Shown: positions 36,303 through 48,786, counted from the first letter of the stretch. The stretch is 64,000 nt of DNA from Hyaloperonospora brassicae (GCA_947650285.1 CANTFL010001234.1:186001-250000), one strand, 5' to 3'. Notes: generated by a model not told the origin, from the letters alone. A program made the numbers and translations.

Positions 36303-39300
36303 GTAGGCGATTGGTGTCTGCGACCAAACCGAGAAGGCTGACGCTCGCCTGGGGTGCATTCTGTCTTGTTTTCTCGATCGAGGGCGAGTTCAGGCGTAGT
36401 GTAGCACGGGCTTCTTGCACTTGTTAAACTTGTGATAAGAAGCACTCGGTGTTCTCCTGCTTTTTGTTTCACCACACGGTAGGAAGAGAAGACAATGTGT
36501 AGAAACATATCGGCGTCGAAGGTTTTGAGGCCCCACTCTATATCGTGCCCTATTATTTGCGACTGGGAGTCAACGGGCTCATAGAGATTCTAGTCCTCGT
36601 GAAAGGGGATAATGGCTTGTAAAAATAAGTGGCAACTGGTATCCACGGAACACGCCGGGAGGAAGACTCTTAACTCTTGCGATCAACTGATGCCTTACCA
36701 CGTACGTGTCACTAATCAATTCACTAATGCTTTGTACACAATACCATACCTCATCGAAGAACACACCAAAGGTTTTACGACTTAGTATGGGAATACCACC
36801 GTTCGCTACTCTGAGTGCTTTCCGCATATGTTCACTGAAGTTCGCATACTTGAACGCTTTACCTTACAATAGGACGCAACCCATAAATTATAAGTAAAGG
36901 TAATACCGCCAACGTGTTATGTACCACATTACGCCTTCCATGTCCTCTAACCTTGTATGTGAACACCACACAACACTACCGCCCATCACGACGTTTATTA
37001 CCGTCGTGTGGCCCCGTTTCCATATGATTACTCTGCACACAACTCTGGCAGGTATGGCTGCTGAACTCGCACAGGTCGATATAAACATAGCGATTGTAAG
37101 CGTGATCCTCCGGATGTTGCCAATTGACGTAGCGCACATGGAAATGAACGGTTGAGACAAGAGACGTCTTCATTCGCGCAGTAAGTGCAATGCAGCGGTA
37201 TCAAACGATACCGCATCCTTGCTTATTAGATGCAGCACATATTGGGCTTAACGCTGTCGTTCCGATCGCACGCTATCGCTTTCTGAGTTCATCTATATTG
37301 AGACTCAGATGCATTGGCCTCCCTAGCGTTAAATGTGACAACAGGGTCGCAATCGTAGACTGAACGAGCTAAAAAGATGACTGCACGATGATTGCCTTCA
37401 CCTGGCACATGGTCTTCAGCCTGACATGATAAGCAGTGAGTGCGAGTAGCACAACAAGACGAACGCGAGACATTCCAAAGCATCCGCAGCTGCATCAGCG
37501 ATATCATTCGATCCACCAGTACTCATGACCCGTCTGACATCTATGGACCACCAGACCCGCACACAGAAATCAAGAAAGCTGTGCTACCTGCAGCTTGCCG
37601 TAGTTTACTTTACACTGTCGCTAGAAGTAATGCTCAATCAATGCGAGCCCTGACTATTGGCGCACTTAATGATGCAGTGACTATCAGATTGCATTGGTCG
37701 GTGATGTTTCTTGAGAATTTGATCGCACTTGCTTTTCGTTGCAGCGGTGTATGCCTTCTCGTGCCCCGTGCGCCATTCTTTTTGTACCTTGAGATAAACA
37801 GTTGCGAATTTAGTTGATAATGTACTACATTATCAGTTTTTTGTTAAAACAGGAAGAATGAAGCGCTTGCAGCCGCAAGCGTCGCCCCCAAAGTATTGAC
37901 TTGTCAAGGAAACATATCGATACGAAACACGAGGATTACAGCGGAGCACAATGTAAGTCTAACATCTGCGTGTCGAGTTAGAGGGAAGGAGGATTGGCGA
38001 GATCGCAACCGCGCTTGCAACATACGCACGTCAGTACAGTTGACGCAACGATGTCACAAAGCTGTCAGGTGTGTCGTATGAAGTAACGATTAGTACAAGA
38101 GGCTTAAGCCATTTTTCGATATCTTAGTCGCTTGTTCTCTACGCTGCTACTACGCATGTAAGCACAAAGTCGCGAAGCGCAACAAATAACCCGGTGGTAA
38201 AGATGCGATGCGTTTGCGCTCAGATGTCTATGGGGCTATATAACACTTCACGAAAATGTGGATGGGACTTACCTGGAAAAGGTCTGGGCCACCGAACGAA
38301 GTGACGAGCGAGTGTTTACCTATCTCTCGCATGCGATCGTTGAGCAAGAGCGTTTCGCGGATATGCTAATCATGTACTCACACGCAGTAAAGGCTTATCC
38401 TCTAGTTAAGATCTCTTGTAATGTCTGCGGTTCATAGGTGCTCCTAGCGATGTTTAGCTCGATAATTCATTGATCGACTATTCCTATTTCAAATGTACCA
38501 GAAACTCGAAGAGCTGTTTTTTGACCTTGGTTTTTAGTTTGTTAGTGATTTTTCTTAAAGCTTTTTATTGTTAGATTAGGCTAGACCATGTCTACTCGTC
38601 GAGCGATGCTGTTTGTCGACGAATACATGCGCCTACCTCTAAACAGCGTTTTAACAATCTAGAAGCATCCCACGCCCGCAGCGCAATTGAACGCACGAGT
38701 TTAGCGTGACTTGTACGTGCACGACCGTCACGGAAGCGAGATTGATGCGCCAACACGCAGGATATCGTGAATGAATGGCCTAACCTTTTCGTCAGCGATC
38801 TTCTCGCTGCATCGGTAGGTCATCCTTTCGTTGACATCCCGGTTGGACATTATTACAATCGATATCAGCCGAGTCCATCGTCAGAGGCAGATCGATAAAC
38901 GCACGAGGCGCTAGAGCGCACATGGTTTTGTTGTTCGCTGTCCACTTTTTTCGATTCGCAAAAGACACGCGAGAGCGCAACTCTCCGCCCCATAACGACC
39001 GGAGCATTGCTGATGCATCGGACAAGCCGAATGAATAGTTCAGTAATCGATTTCTGCACTCAGAGTACAACGCACAAAGACGAGAAAGACACAAGCTAAC
39101 ATTGTCACATGTTCGCAAAATAAAAACACATCGATGAAAGCAATACACATTTGAGAGTGCAAGTATGACCGAGTGACGCGATACACACGAACCTGGTCCA
39201 AGCCGTCAGTGCGCACCAAGCGGTGCTCCAATCGTCATAACCTCTTGAAGAGATCGCGGTCAGTTTCTGAGCTTATATGGCAGCCAGTTGGGAGAATCAA

Positions 39301-39433
39301 GCAAGAATTATACAACGATTTGAAAGCTTGCCCTGTCACCATGAAACCGGTCTGGTCTCGGGCTCGTCTGCGAGCTCAACCACTCGGTCACTTCGCAATT
39401 TGCTCCTTCGCACCTGGACGACCGTTTGCGACG
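36303..39433. other. Gene-poor stretch
   Basis: No recognisable gene in about 3.1 kb. Short frames at 36579-36827 (minus) and 37440-37817 (plus) carry no motif that I can assign. Confidence 0.4.
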
Positions 39434-40394
39434 ATGCGCGTCTACTACTTTGCCCTTGTGGCTTGCACTGCGACTTTGGCAGGCAGCACGAACGCTTCGG
39501 AGCCATCCAACGCTACAATGGCGAAGGCTGAACTCGCGGCCGACGTTCGTTCCGCTCACGGGGACCACGACGGCGTCGCTGTTAAGGAACCGCTAGAGGT
39601 ACACGACCACAAGACCGGCGAAGAGAGGATGGCGCCTGTGGTGCATGCCTCGGAGGAGATAGAAGAGGTAGCACACGAGCTGCTCAGCGCATGGCGTAAA
39701 AGTGCTCAATTTGAGGCCACAGTCTCTAGAGAGAATGAGTTGCTCTCGTTCAATCGAGATGCGCTCGATCACTATGTAAAGACACAACCCGTGGATAAAA
39801 AAAGCATGCACGCCTGGCTAGAAGAAGCTATAAGGGCGAGGAAAGATCCGGATAAGCGAGGCGATTCGCTCAAAGAGCCTCAAGAGGCATATCGTGCGCA
39901 TCTGGAAGCACTGGCGTTGCAGGAAAATCTGGAGAAGAAGTCCCGATTTGAGCTGCATCCTGTGGAGGTCCTCAGGCTGATCCATTCCCCAATACAAGGA
40001 CGTTGGTAATCGAGAAAGACATTCTGCAGACGTGGTTTACGAGGAACTGGAGACGTACATCAACAAGTATAACGCGGCAAGACCAGGTACACCACCCGTC
40101 GCGATGCTTCCGACCTTATCTGAGGGCTTCGTTGATTTGCCGAGACTCGAATCTTTTTTGTCGGAAGTGAAGCTCAACCCCGTCCACGTGCAAGCCGTAG
40201 AGCGCATGGAACAACTGCTGTCTGATTTCTTGATTTGGCTCATTAGAAAGTTCGATGATCTTGCTATTGAGGCGCATATCCCACCACAGGGACAGAGTCT
40301 CCTAGCAAACCGCGACGTGGACTCATTCAGCGGATACATCTCGGCGGTCATGAATTCACTTCCTTCGGACCGTTGGAATGTCTTCGCGCCGTAA
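39434..40394 (+). pseudogene. Secreted EER-type effector-like gene, interrupted by a frameshift
   Basis: ATG 39434 starts a signal peptide (MRVYYFALVACTATLAGSTNA) followed by a charged region with RSAH at 39-42, an RxLR-position variant, and GEER ending at 65. The helical domain after that runs to a TAA at 40007-40009. From about 39985 the next frame continues as a similar charged helical protein (VVYEELETYINKYN, LPRLESFLSEVKLN) to a TAA at 40392-40394. The natural reading is one gene of about 320 codons with a single-base frame change near 39975-39990, a stretch with a CCCC run. It may be a true pseudogene, a truncated allele or a sequence error. Two separate genes is less likely because the second frame has no promoter-side start of its own. 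Confidence 0.6.
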
Positions 40395-41637
40395 AAATGA
40401 CGTCTTAGTAGAATCCAGCTGCTATGTGATGGAAAGTGCGAAAAAGGTGAGTTCGTCCATTTCATCTAAAGCAGCTTGGTGTGCAAAGCTGCTTCAAAGT
40501 CGGACGCAGGTTGCGTAGAGATCTCAATCGCGCGTACTCTGCTAAGGCAAGAGGATTGATGCAGAGATTGATTAATCGACTTTTGACATGCTATCGCGTT
40601 CTACGGTGCGAATCACTCCACAGACGTGCCGGGTCCTCATATCACTTTCTCCCATCAGTCAGTCACCTGCATACAACAGAGAATAATACGTTGCATCAAT
40701 GATTTTGACCTCTATTGCAAATAAAAAGTTGTTCTGTTGACGACCGCTGGTCGAAAAGACAGTGTAGTAAAAGCGTTGTAACACCAGACGCACGTATGGT
40801 CGGAAAGGAATAGATAACAAGTGGTTCTACAGGTAACGGCTGGAGATTCGTCGATATTGACCCTGCCTGACCTGTGCCACCAAGATAAGGTGTTACATCG
40901 ACCATCCTAGATCCTCGAGCTTTAGCTTATTTGCTATCGCGAGTCCATGTATGTATCGTCTGCACAGCACATCTTCAGAAGCAACGCATGAAGATGTGTT
41001 GCGCAGACGATGCATACATGGACTCGCGATCCAAAAACAGTAAAGCTGCTTCAATTTCGGACAGCTATTGTTCGAGCGTCGTCCGGCATGATTCTAGCTC
41101 CGTCATCTTCACTAGTCGGAACGAGATAGCAACGTTGCTTGGCTAGTGCGCTTACGACTCTGCACGCTGCTGCTGCTGCATCATCATCGTAACAGCTCGT
41201 TTGGGCAATCTCCTTCGGTGACACAACTTGCCAGGATTGTTGTGAACGTATGAGAGATTGGGCTCGTTACAAGCAATAAAAGCGTACATTTACGATCGAG
41301 CTGGATAATAATGGTACAGGTCATCGTTTGTGCAGCGATATTGTGAGCTAGGAGTGAGTTCATATCGTAATGTACCAAAGCAATCAGCTCTTGGGAGTCA
41401 GAGCGTGCAACATCAAAATCTCAATTCATTGGGGGATACGATCGATAAAGCCGCGTTCTACAAGCAACAGCTTAAGTGAGCGCCCTTGGTAGGAGGTACA
41501 CGTAGGGTTGTACAACCATGACGATCCGAATACTTTGTAGCTAGCAGAGCCAGTAGTAAGAGATACCTTACCCTTTGCGGCAAAGTACGTTTACCTAAAT
41601 TGCTGTACTAGGTACGCAAATCAAGGCGTACAAAAAA
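40395..41637. other. Non-coding stretch with a long hairpin
   Basis: No gene recognised. The notable content is the inverted repeat at 40936-41030. Confidence 0.4.
40936..41030. repeat. Long near-perfect inverted repeat (42-nt arms, 11-nt loop)
   Basis: Arms are 40936-40977 and 40989-41030, differing at three of 42 positions. Arm start is ATCGCGAGTCCATGTATG. A transcript would fold into a miRNA-precursor-sized hairpin. Confidence 0.85.
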
Positions 41638-41990
41638 GAGTAAATCTCAAAGCCAGTACCACAAATGTACAAAAGTCCCAAAACCAGTACTATACTCAAC
41701 TCATGTATAAAAAACACACTTAATATTTTGTCAACCATATTATACTTAGCTGCAACATGGAATAAGAAACTGATGATTGCTTGGAGTAAGAAACTGCTTG
41801 TTTGCTAGGGATAGGCGAGGCGGCAGCAAGTAACTCCTACAATGGCAGGAAGTTAGGCAGGAAGTGAGGTAACAAGCAAAATTAATATACATTGTTGGCC
41901 CTTTTGCGCCCGATGTTTACTTACTAAATAGCTACCAGCTACCATCGTGTCTCTATTAAATCGTCTTGTTTTGCAGCCTTGATTAAGGTT
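41638..41990 (+). repeat. Left terminal inverted repeat
   Basis: Pairs with 51058-50735 in inverted orientation, with small indels and roughly 80-85 percent identity by eye. The divergence shows that this host element is far older than the retrotransposon inside it. Confidence 0.65.
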
Positions 41991-42425
41991 GGCATAATAC
42001 TGTTGAAGGATTGTTTGAAGCAGGTGGCAAGATGCCTTTGGGAACACGCGCGAGTAAAAGCGGTGGGCCCATTCCAAACGGGCCTGCATACATCATCAAG
42101 AGTTTCTCCTCTTGCGGTGCCATTATCTGCGGCTGGTGGTGTTCTAGTTGCGGCAGTGGCTGCTGAAACGCAACTGGTCCTTGTGGAGCTACGAATGCGC
42201 CAAATGGGACATTGAGTAGACCCCTTTTGACCTTCGCGAGATGTTGTTGCGAAGGCGGCGCTTGATCCATGGAGGCTTGGGCTGGAGGAATCTACTGCTG
42301 ATGGCAGTGGTCGCTCCAGCTCATTGTACGACGCGTGGAGGTACAACTTGTTTGACGGGTAGCAGTAATCGTGGAGCGTGCGCTCGCCCCGACACGTCGA
42401 GCCCCAGGCATTGGGGCAGGTGAAC

Positions 42426-42952
42426 TGTAACGGGGTTACACGTCGGCTGGTAGCCGACGATAGGTGTGGTGCACACACGAGAGGGGGGTACCCTATAAGG
42501 TAATATTAGAACACAGTGAGCGTATCAATTGTTGAAGACTGGTGTCTGTCATCAATTGATTGCAAGATCTTTTAAGAGGTTATTTAGGGCAGGTTAAATA
42601 CGTTGTTCTAAGGTGTTCTTTTAGGTTAAATGAAGAAATAAAATTCAGTTCCCATTTTGATCAACAAAAGACACGTGCCTCTCTGAGGCGTCTTGCGATC
42701 GTAAGGAAGTAGCAACGCCTTGTTAAGGCAGCTACTCCTTGTGCACTTAGTGCGTTCGATTCTTTGAATCGTTTGGTCCCCCTGGAACAGGGACCGTAAG
42801 CTCTTTGAGCTGTTGACTCTCTGAGTCGGGTTCTCTGAACCACCTTTAAGCTCTCTGAGCTGTTGACTCTCTGAGTCGGGTTCTTTGAACCAAAGTTGCT
42901 CATTGAGCGTAAAGTCTTCCTCTGACTTAAGGAGCTGTGTAGCTCCGCTACA
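42426..42952 (+). repeat. 5' LTR
   Basis: TG..CA-bounded 527-bp repeat. Its last 280 bp are packed with perfect 5-6-bp mini-hairpins, mostly with TCT or TTT loops, and a directly repeated block of about 50 bp (42799-42841 and 42849-42891). Confidence 0.95.
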
Positions 42953-42954
42953 CT

Positions 42955-42972
42955 TGGTAGCACTAGTAGTCA
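42955..42972 (+). other. Primer binding site
   Basis: TGGTAGCACTAG begins two bases after the LTR. The initial TGGTAGC could pair with a tRNA 3' end (GCTACCA), for example initiator Met; the tRNA identity is not proven. Confidence 0.55.
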
Positions 42973-43011
42973 ATCTACACCTGAGTCGGTAACGACTGAT
43001 CCTCTGCGAGG

Positions 43012-44047
43012 ATGGAGCAATCCACACCCCTCTCTGAGGCTCAAAAGGTCGCGCTTGATAAGCTGACCGCGGCCGTAGGCCTAGAGTATGTGGAGTTTCT
43101 AGCTGCACAGGGTCCCGATGTGCTCAATGCACGAGTCGAGGCCTTTATGCAGTATGAAACGGCCCTGTTGGGCCAGGTTCAAAACCAAGTAGCGTCGGCT
43201 ATGCCGACACGCTACGTGGCTATGCCACCAGAAGAGGCTAAGCCTCGTCCCCTTCGGGTGGACGTTAAACTTTACTCCGGGAAGGAGGGGGAAAACCTTG
43301 ACCCTCTGGATCCGTGAGATTGAGATGGCCATGGACTCTGGTCTCATCTCACTTGAGAACCAGCGGGTCTCGTTGGCTATCTCTAAGCTCGATGGTAGAG
43401 CGAGAGAGTGGGCTTTGACGTGTGGCACGTCGGTCAATTTGGCATTTCCCACGTGGGAATCGCTTAAGTTGGACCTTATGCGAGTTTTCTCGCCGCCTAA
43501 CCAGGCATATCGCGTGCGCTCACGCTTCTTGTCTACCCGTCAGGGTAAGAGCGAGTTAACGGACTATGTCCAAGAGTTGAGAACTCTAATGGCTGCTATG
43601 CAGTCTGACCCTCTCCCTGAGACTGTCTACGTGACAGTCTTCATGGAAGGTCTCCGCACTGGCGTGGCCAGAACCGAGGTTTTTCGGGTTCATCCCTCTA
43701 CCTTCGAGGAAGCTGTGAGCGTCGCTCAAAATGCTGAGCACAACTTCAAGTCGGCCAGACTTGGTTGGAATGGGTACAACCCAAGCTTTGCGAGGGCGGC
43801 CTCTGCGAGGGCTTCGGCTTACTGTAAGCCAGAACCGATGGATCTCAGCCATGCTGAAGATGAAGGCGAAGCGGAGCTTCATGTTGCGGAGCAACGACAG
43901 GACGTGAGGCGCTGTTACACGTGCGGAAGCACTAAACACTTGCGTCCCACTTGTCCCTTGCGTAAGCAACAACCGACTCCTATGAGTCGAAACCCCAGCC
44001 TCAACCAGAAACCTGGTATGGCACGGGGAAACGTCGACACCCAGTAG
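43012..44047 (+). CDS. gag: Gag polyprotein of the gypsy element (one frame break)
   Basis: ATG 43012 opens the capsid precursor. Its first frame reaches [14 protein letters not shown] and stops at 43317. The capsid core ([55 protein letters not shown]) continues in the next frame from about 43295 to the TAG at 44045-44047. The change falls at the G5A4 run 43287-43295, or one base after it. Near the C-terminus is a zinc knuckle [14 protein letters not shown] (CCHC). Gag forms the particle and binds element RNA. With identical LTRs, a single indel in a homopolymer is either an assembly error or a very recent mutation. A +1 recoding site is possible but has no known signal here. Confidence 0.85.
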
Positions 44048-44068
44048 GCGCGGGGCGCCCTACTGGGG
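44026..44068 (+). promoter_or_regulatory. -1 programmed ribosomal frameshift signal between gag and pol
   Basis: Slippery heptamer GGGAAAC (44026-44032) sits in the required gag phasing (cgG GGA AAC). Seven bases later a hairpin starts: CCCAGTAGG (44040-44048) pairs with CCTACTGGG (44059-44067), with three further inner pairs above a one-base bulge. The gag stop TAG lies inside the stem. Slipping back by one enters the pol frame exactly. Confidence 0.85.
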
Positions 44069-47000
44069 TAGAACTAAGTTCTGTCACATCTCTACGAGAT
44101 AAAGTGAAACAGGGCTTAGCCCCACTTAGCGCTGTGCCAGCCAGCACAGAGCGTGGATACAAGCCTGGCTTGTTAGTCGCCGAGGCGACAGTAAAAGGCT
44201 TTGAGAAGCCGTGGTCGATTTTAATCGATTCAGGAGCATCATGTAACTATGCTCGACGTCGTTCCCTTGAGGGAAGTCAGCGATACGCTGAAGCGCTCAA
44301 AGCGCACGAAGGTGATTCGATCACCGTTCGTTTAGCGACTGGTAGTCGCGTCACGGTGCCTAAAGTTCCGTTGAACTTAGGTGTGAAGTTTTTGGACTTT
44401 GACAGCATTGAACGTTGTCTCGTCCTCGATTTGGATTCGAGATATGATCTCATCCTGGGTATGGCTTGGCTTGAACGCCATGAGCCATGGATTGATTGGA
44501 GGTCTAAGACCTTAGGCGCAACGCGCAATGTTCCTAGCGAAGCTTTGGAGAGTCATGAACCCACCTTTGCTAGGCAACAAAAGCGCTATTGGCGCGAGCC
44601 ATTGACGGAAGATGTCAATGTGCTGGACATTGGTATGTCAGAGTTATTTAACTCGAATGTCGATGACATAAATATTGAGCGGAGCTCTTCTAACGCGTTT
44701 GGAGAGAGTTATACTCCGTTGAGTGATACTCGTTGTGATACTGAGTCACTGCATGCGTCAAGCATGGTTGGCCTAGGGCCGAAACATCAAGAATGTAATT
44801 CCTCTGATGTAAGTGCGGTGGCACGTGAAATTACACAGAGTGAGGGCGGCCGAGGTGGCACCTCACTGAATGTCGGTAATGACATTGTTGGCGAGAGGCC
44901 AGAGTGTTCAGGGCTAGGCCCTAATGCTATAAGTGCGGTGGCACGTGAAATTACACAGAGTGAGGGCGGCCGAGGTGGCACCTCACTGAATGTCGGTAAT
45001 GACATTGTTGGCGAGAAGCCAGAGTGTTTAGGGCTAGGCCCGAATAATGTACGTGAAGTGGTACGTGTAAATCCACTGGGTGAAGTGTTCGAGTTACGTA
45101 ACACTTCACCAGATGTCGCTCAAGACATGAGCTCTCGTATAGAGCGTGCTAAGATGAATAGCAACCATGGGGACTTTGCTGTCCCGGCCTCTAAGAGGCG
45201 TAAGGTTTCTTTGAGGAAACAATCGAAGCGTAGGGTGGTGACTGTTAAGCGCCCAACGTTTAAGAAGTCACGGAGTGATAATAGTAATGATACACTGTAT
45301 ACACTTGTCAATGGAGTGACTGGCCAGATCGATGGCAACATTAGTCTTGAGACTCTTCCATCCGTGGATAAAATCTGTGAGCTAGACGAGATGTCTGACG
45401 GCGAATTTAGCCAAGCCTTGCAGGCAGGAGAATTCTCCGAGTTAGTGGTCATTCGGCCTGATACTGAGTTGAACTCATCCTCGTTATTGGACGAGTCTGT
45501 CCTTGAGGACACAAAGGCGGCATTGGATGCCCGTAGTGGATCCTCGATCCTTAAGGATCCTCTTGATCCGTTTTATCCTTTGGTAAAGGAATTTCAAGAC
45601 GTGGTGTGTCACGACCCACCGTCTGTATTACCTCCTGATAGAGGTGTGCGTCATGAAATTGACTTGGTTCCTGGAACTAAATACTGCGTAACACGGCAGT
45701 GGCCTTTGCCCAAGGAACAGTGTGACGTCATAGACGACTTCTTTCGTGCAAAGCACGCAGCAGGGATGGTTCGTGAGAGCAAATCTCCCCATTCCACACC
45801 GACCTTCTGTGTCAAAAAGCCCAACGGGAAGTGGCGCATTGTTCATGCTTACAATAAGCTTAATGCGGCCACCATCCCGGCTCAGACACCAATTCCGAGG
45901 AAGGATGTTCTTCAGAACAATATGGTGGGATGTACAATGTACAGTGCGCTCGACTTAGTCGATGGTTATTACCAGCTTCTCATGCGAGAAAGCGATATTC
46001 CGCTGACAGCGGTCAGCACTCCAAGCGGTATGCTCTGGGAGTGGCTCGTTATGCCGCAAGGGCTATCAAATGCCCCGGCTACATTCAACCGTCTTGTGAC
46101 ACAATTGTTTAGACCTCACAGAGGTTATGCACAGACGTACTTTGATGACATCTTTGTCCATAGTCGTGCTATGAACGGTCGGTCAGATGTGGATAATCAC
46201 ATTGACCATTTACGAGCGGTGCTCGAGTGCATGCGCACGAATAAGTTGTACGCCAACGCGTCTAAGTGCATTTTTGGTGCAGAAGAGATTCCCTTTTTAG
46301 GGTGCTTTATTGGTAAGCAAGGCCTTAGAGCGGATCCCGCCAAGGTAAAAGCCATAGTTGATTGGCCGGTTCCAAAGAACCAAAAGGACTTACGTAAGTG
46401 GCTTGGTCTCGCCAATTACTTACACAAGTACAGTGCGAATTACGCAGACATGGCTCGGCCATTGACCAATCTCCTTAAAAAGGATGTAGAATGGTGCTGG
46501 ACTAGCACTGAGCATGATGCTTTTCAAGCAGTCAAGGAGAGTCTCCTACATGCGCCCATATTGGCTTTGCCTGATCCTGAGCGATCTTTCAGTGTCGTCT
46601 GTGACGCATCTGACTTTGCCATAGGCAGCGCTCTGTTACAAACAGATGATGATGGGCGGGAACGCGTTATTGCGTTTGAGTCCCGACAGCTAAAAGCTGC
46701 GGAGAAGAACTATCCTGTTCATGACAAAGAGCTACTTGCAATGAAGTATGCTCTCGTCAAATTCAGAGTTCATCTTCTTGGCTCTAAGCCGTTTGTGATC
46801 TATACAGATCATGCGTCACTACGCACTGCGACCCAGTCGCCTCACCTCTCTCAGAGAATGGCTCGTTGGCTTTCCTTCTTTGCCGAGTACAACTTCGAGG
46901 TGAAGTATAAGCCGGGCAAGCAAAATGCTTTGGCGGATGCGTTGTCACGCAGGCCTGACTATGAGCTTGCTCATGTTACGACTCTGTCGTCACCGGTCAC

Positions 47001-48786
47001 TGACCTAATCCGCACGGCGTATGTCAAGGATGAACATTGTGTAGCCCTGCTACGTGCTCTAGGGAGCGAGGAGTTTAAGGACTCGGACATAAAATTGTCG
47101 GCACGGTTACGTGCGAGGTTACATCGATATTCCATCGATCAAGGCCTGTTGTGCTATAGCACGGATGTGGAGGATACCCCTCGCATCGTTGTCCCTCATG
47201 ATGAGGAGTTGAAGTATCGGATCCTCTATGAGGCACATGATACTGCGTTGAGTGGTCATCTCGGTCGTGAAAAGACCTACGGCTCTGTGAGCCAATGCTA
47301 TTGGTGGCCCAAACTATACAAATGGGTGAGCACCTATGTACGTTCGTGTGAAACGTGTCAACGGGTGAAACCCTCACCACATGCGGCAGCGCCGCTGGCT
47401 AGTTTGCCTATACCCAAAGGGTGTTGGGAGTCCATCAGTATGGACTTCCTGTTCGGTTTACCGAAGGATTCGTATGGAAATACGGGTATTGTGGTCTTTG
47501 TTGACCGTTTGAGCAAGATGGCTCATTTAGCGGCGGTGCCAGACACCATTGATGGTGAAGGTACAGCGACGCTGTTTATCGATCGCGTGTTTCGACAACA
47601 CGGTCTGCCGTTGGCAATTGTCTCTGATCGAGATCCCCGCTTCACTGGGAAGTTTTGGAAGTCCATCTTCAAGGTGCTCGGCACACGTTTGGACATGTCC
47701 ACAGCGGATCATCCGCAGACCGATGGTCAAACGGAGCGCGTTAATCGTGTCATTGGTGACATCTTGCGTAGTGTTTGCGCTGAAACACCTAAGCGTTGGA
47801 GCTCGATGCTCCCTGTCGTTGAGTTTGCGTTGAATAACGCTGTGCATGCCTCCACCGGCTACACCCCGTTCTACGTGAACGGTCTCACACACCCTCGCGT
47901 TCCGTTAACGCTACCACTACGTGGTTCAGGGCTTGGTGGGGGAGGAGTTGCCGATCGGCTTGCTGATATCAGCCCTGCTACTGTTCAAAAACAGGTAAGC
48001 GAGTTTCTCGCAACGCGATTGAATGTCTTACGACATGTGCGTGACGCACTGGCTGATAGCCAAGATAAGCAGAAGGAACAAGCAGATGCCAAAGGCAGAG
48101 GTTGTATTGAACGTTATAAGGTCGGAGACCAAGTTCTACTCAATGCTAAAAACCTACCTACAAATGTAGTATCCGCCGTCTTCAAGACGAAGTTGCGCCC
48201 GCGCTTCATTGGACCCTTTACGGTCGTCGCAAAGAAGGGACTTGCGTATACGCTCAACCTTCCGCGCAAACTGCGCACACACCCCGTGTTCTACGTTGGC
48301 ATGCTTAAGCCGTATCGGGATCCGTCCCACGTGAACTTGGAGGCGCTTGCGCCGGGTAGGTTGGCTTTGCCATCGGTTGCTGAATCCGTATCAGGAGGTC
48401 AAGCTGAGCCTCCATCCGGGCTTGGCCCAACTCCAACGCCCGAACACGAGCTCGCATTGCGTCGAACGCACTCTGGGTCTGACCCAACGTCTCACGGAGA
48501 CCACTCAGCTCGAGAAGCACCTTCTCGTGCTCCTCCTTCGGTATACCGACCACCTCCGACGCTGCTCGATGAGCAAGGGAACCGCCAATTCCATGTGGAA
48601 CGACTCCTGAAACGACGTCGTCGTCAGGGTCAATACCAGTATCTGGTGAAGTGGCGAGGGTACCCGGAGTCGGAGAACTCGTGGGAATTTGAGGTACCCC
48701 TTCGGCAGGATTGCCCATACGCCGTTGATGTTTTTGAACATCGTGGCAGGGGTCATCCTTCGACCGATATCGCTTCCCACCAATAG
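44032..48786 (+). CDS. pol: Pol polyprotein of the gypsy element with C-terminal chromodomain
   Basis: The frame is open from the slippery site to 48786; the first non-slip start is a GTG at 44104, so translation by frameshifting is likely. Domains: aspartic protease with [12 protein letters not shown] (about 44223), a variable Ser/Glu-rich spacer with a 120-bp tandem repeat, reverse transcriptase ([32 protein letters not shown], active site YFDD at about 46138), RNase H ([18 protein letters not shown]), integrase with HHCC zinc site ([10 protein letters not shown]), D-D-E residues in [16 protein letters not shown] and TDGQTERVN, the GPF/Y module (RFIGPFTVV), and a chromodomain ([19 protein letters not shown]). 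The chromodomain probably steers integration to marked chromatin. All catalytic residues are intact. Confidence 0.95.
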   Translation, partial: RRHPVGAGRPTGVELSSVTSLRDKVKQGLAPLSAVPASTERGYKPGLLVAEATVKGFEKPWSILIDSGASCNYARRRSLEGSQRYAEALKAHEGDSITVRLATGSRVTVPKVPLNLGVKFLDFDSIERCLVLDLDSRYDLILGMAWLERHEPWIDWRSKTLGATRNVPSEALESHEPTFARQQKRYWREPLTEDVNVLDIGMSELFNSNVDDINIERSSSNAFGESYTPLSDTRCDTESLHASSMVGLGPKHQECNSSDVSAVAREITQSEGGRGGTSLNVGNDIVGERPECSGLGPNAISAVAREITQSEGGRGGTSLNVGNDIVGEKPECLGLGPNNVREVVRVNPLGEVFELRNTSPDVAQDMSSRIERAKMNSNHGDFAVPASKRRKVSLRKQSKRRVVTVKRPTFKKSRSDNSNDTLYTLVNGVTGQIDGNISLETLPSVDKICELDEMSDGEFSQALQAGEFSELVVIRPDTELNSSSLLDESVLEDTKAALDARSGSSILKDPLDPFYPLVKEFQDVVCHDPPSVLPPDRGVRHEIDLVPGTKYCVTRQWPLPKEQCDVIDDFFRAKHAAGMVRESKSPHSTPTFCVKKPNGKWRIVHAYNKLNAATIPAQTPIPRKDVLQNNMVGCTMYSALDLVDGYYQLLMRESDIPLTAVSTPSGMLWEWLVMPQGLSNAPATFNRLVTQLFRPHRGYAQTYFDDIFVHSRAMNGRSDVDNHIDHLRAVLECMRTNKLYANASKCIFGAEEIPFLGCFIGKQGLRADPAKVKAIVDWPVPKNQKDLRKWLGLANYLHKYSANYADMARPLTNLLKKDVEWCWTSTEHDAFQAVKESLLHAPILALPDPERSFSVVCDASDFAIGSALLQTDDDGRERVIAFESRQLKAAEKNYPVHDKELLAMKYALVKFRVHLLGSKPFVIYTDHASLRTATQSPHLSQRMARWLSFFAEYNFEVKYKPGKQNALADALSRRPDYELAHVTTLSSPVTDLIRTAYVKDEHCVALLRALGSEEFKDSDIKLSARLRARLHRYSIDQGLLCYSTDVEDTPRIVVPHDEELKYRILYEAHDTALSGHLGREKTYGSVSQCYWWPKLYKWVSTYVRSCETCQRVKPSPHAAAPLASLPIPKGCWESISMDFLFGLPKDSYGNTGIVVFVDRLSKMAHLAAVPDTIDGEGTATLFIDRVFRQHGLPLAIVSDRDPRFTGKFWKSIFKVLGTRLDMSTADHPQTDGQTERVNRVIGDILRSVCAETPKRWSSMLPVVEFALNNAVHASTGYTPFYVNGLTHPRVPLTLPLRGSGLGGGGVADRLADISPATVQKQVSEFLATRLNVLRHVRDALADSQDKQKEQADAKGRGCIERYKVGDQVLLNAKNLPTNVVSAVFKTKLRPRFIGPFTVVAKKGLAYTLNLPRKLRTHPVFYVGMLKPYRDPSHVNLEALAPGRLALPSVAESVSGGQAEPPSGLGPTPTPEHELALRRTHSGSDPTSHGDHSAREAPSRAPPSVYRPPPTLLDEQGNRQFHVERLLKRRRRQGQYQYLVKWRGYPESENSWEFEVPLRQDCPYAVDVFEHRGRGHPSTDIASHQ
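44811..45050 (+). repeat. 120-bp in-frame tandem duplication inside pol
   Basis: Two units of 120 bp (44811-44930, 44931-45050) are nearly identical; 44821-44880 and 44941-45000 match exactly. Each adds 40 codons between protease and reverse transcriptase, a region that tolerates length change. Confidence 0.9.

Noticed and set aside
43287..43317. Programmed +1 frameshift within gag
   Set aside because: No known +1 signal (rare codon, stop-adjacent slip) is apparent, and the site sits at a homopolymer; an indel is the simpler reading.
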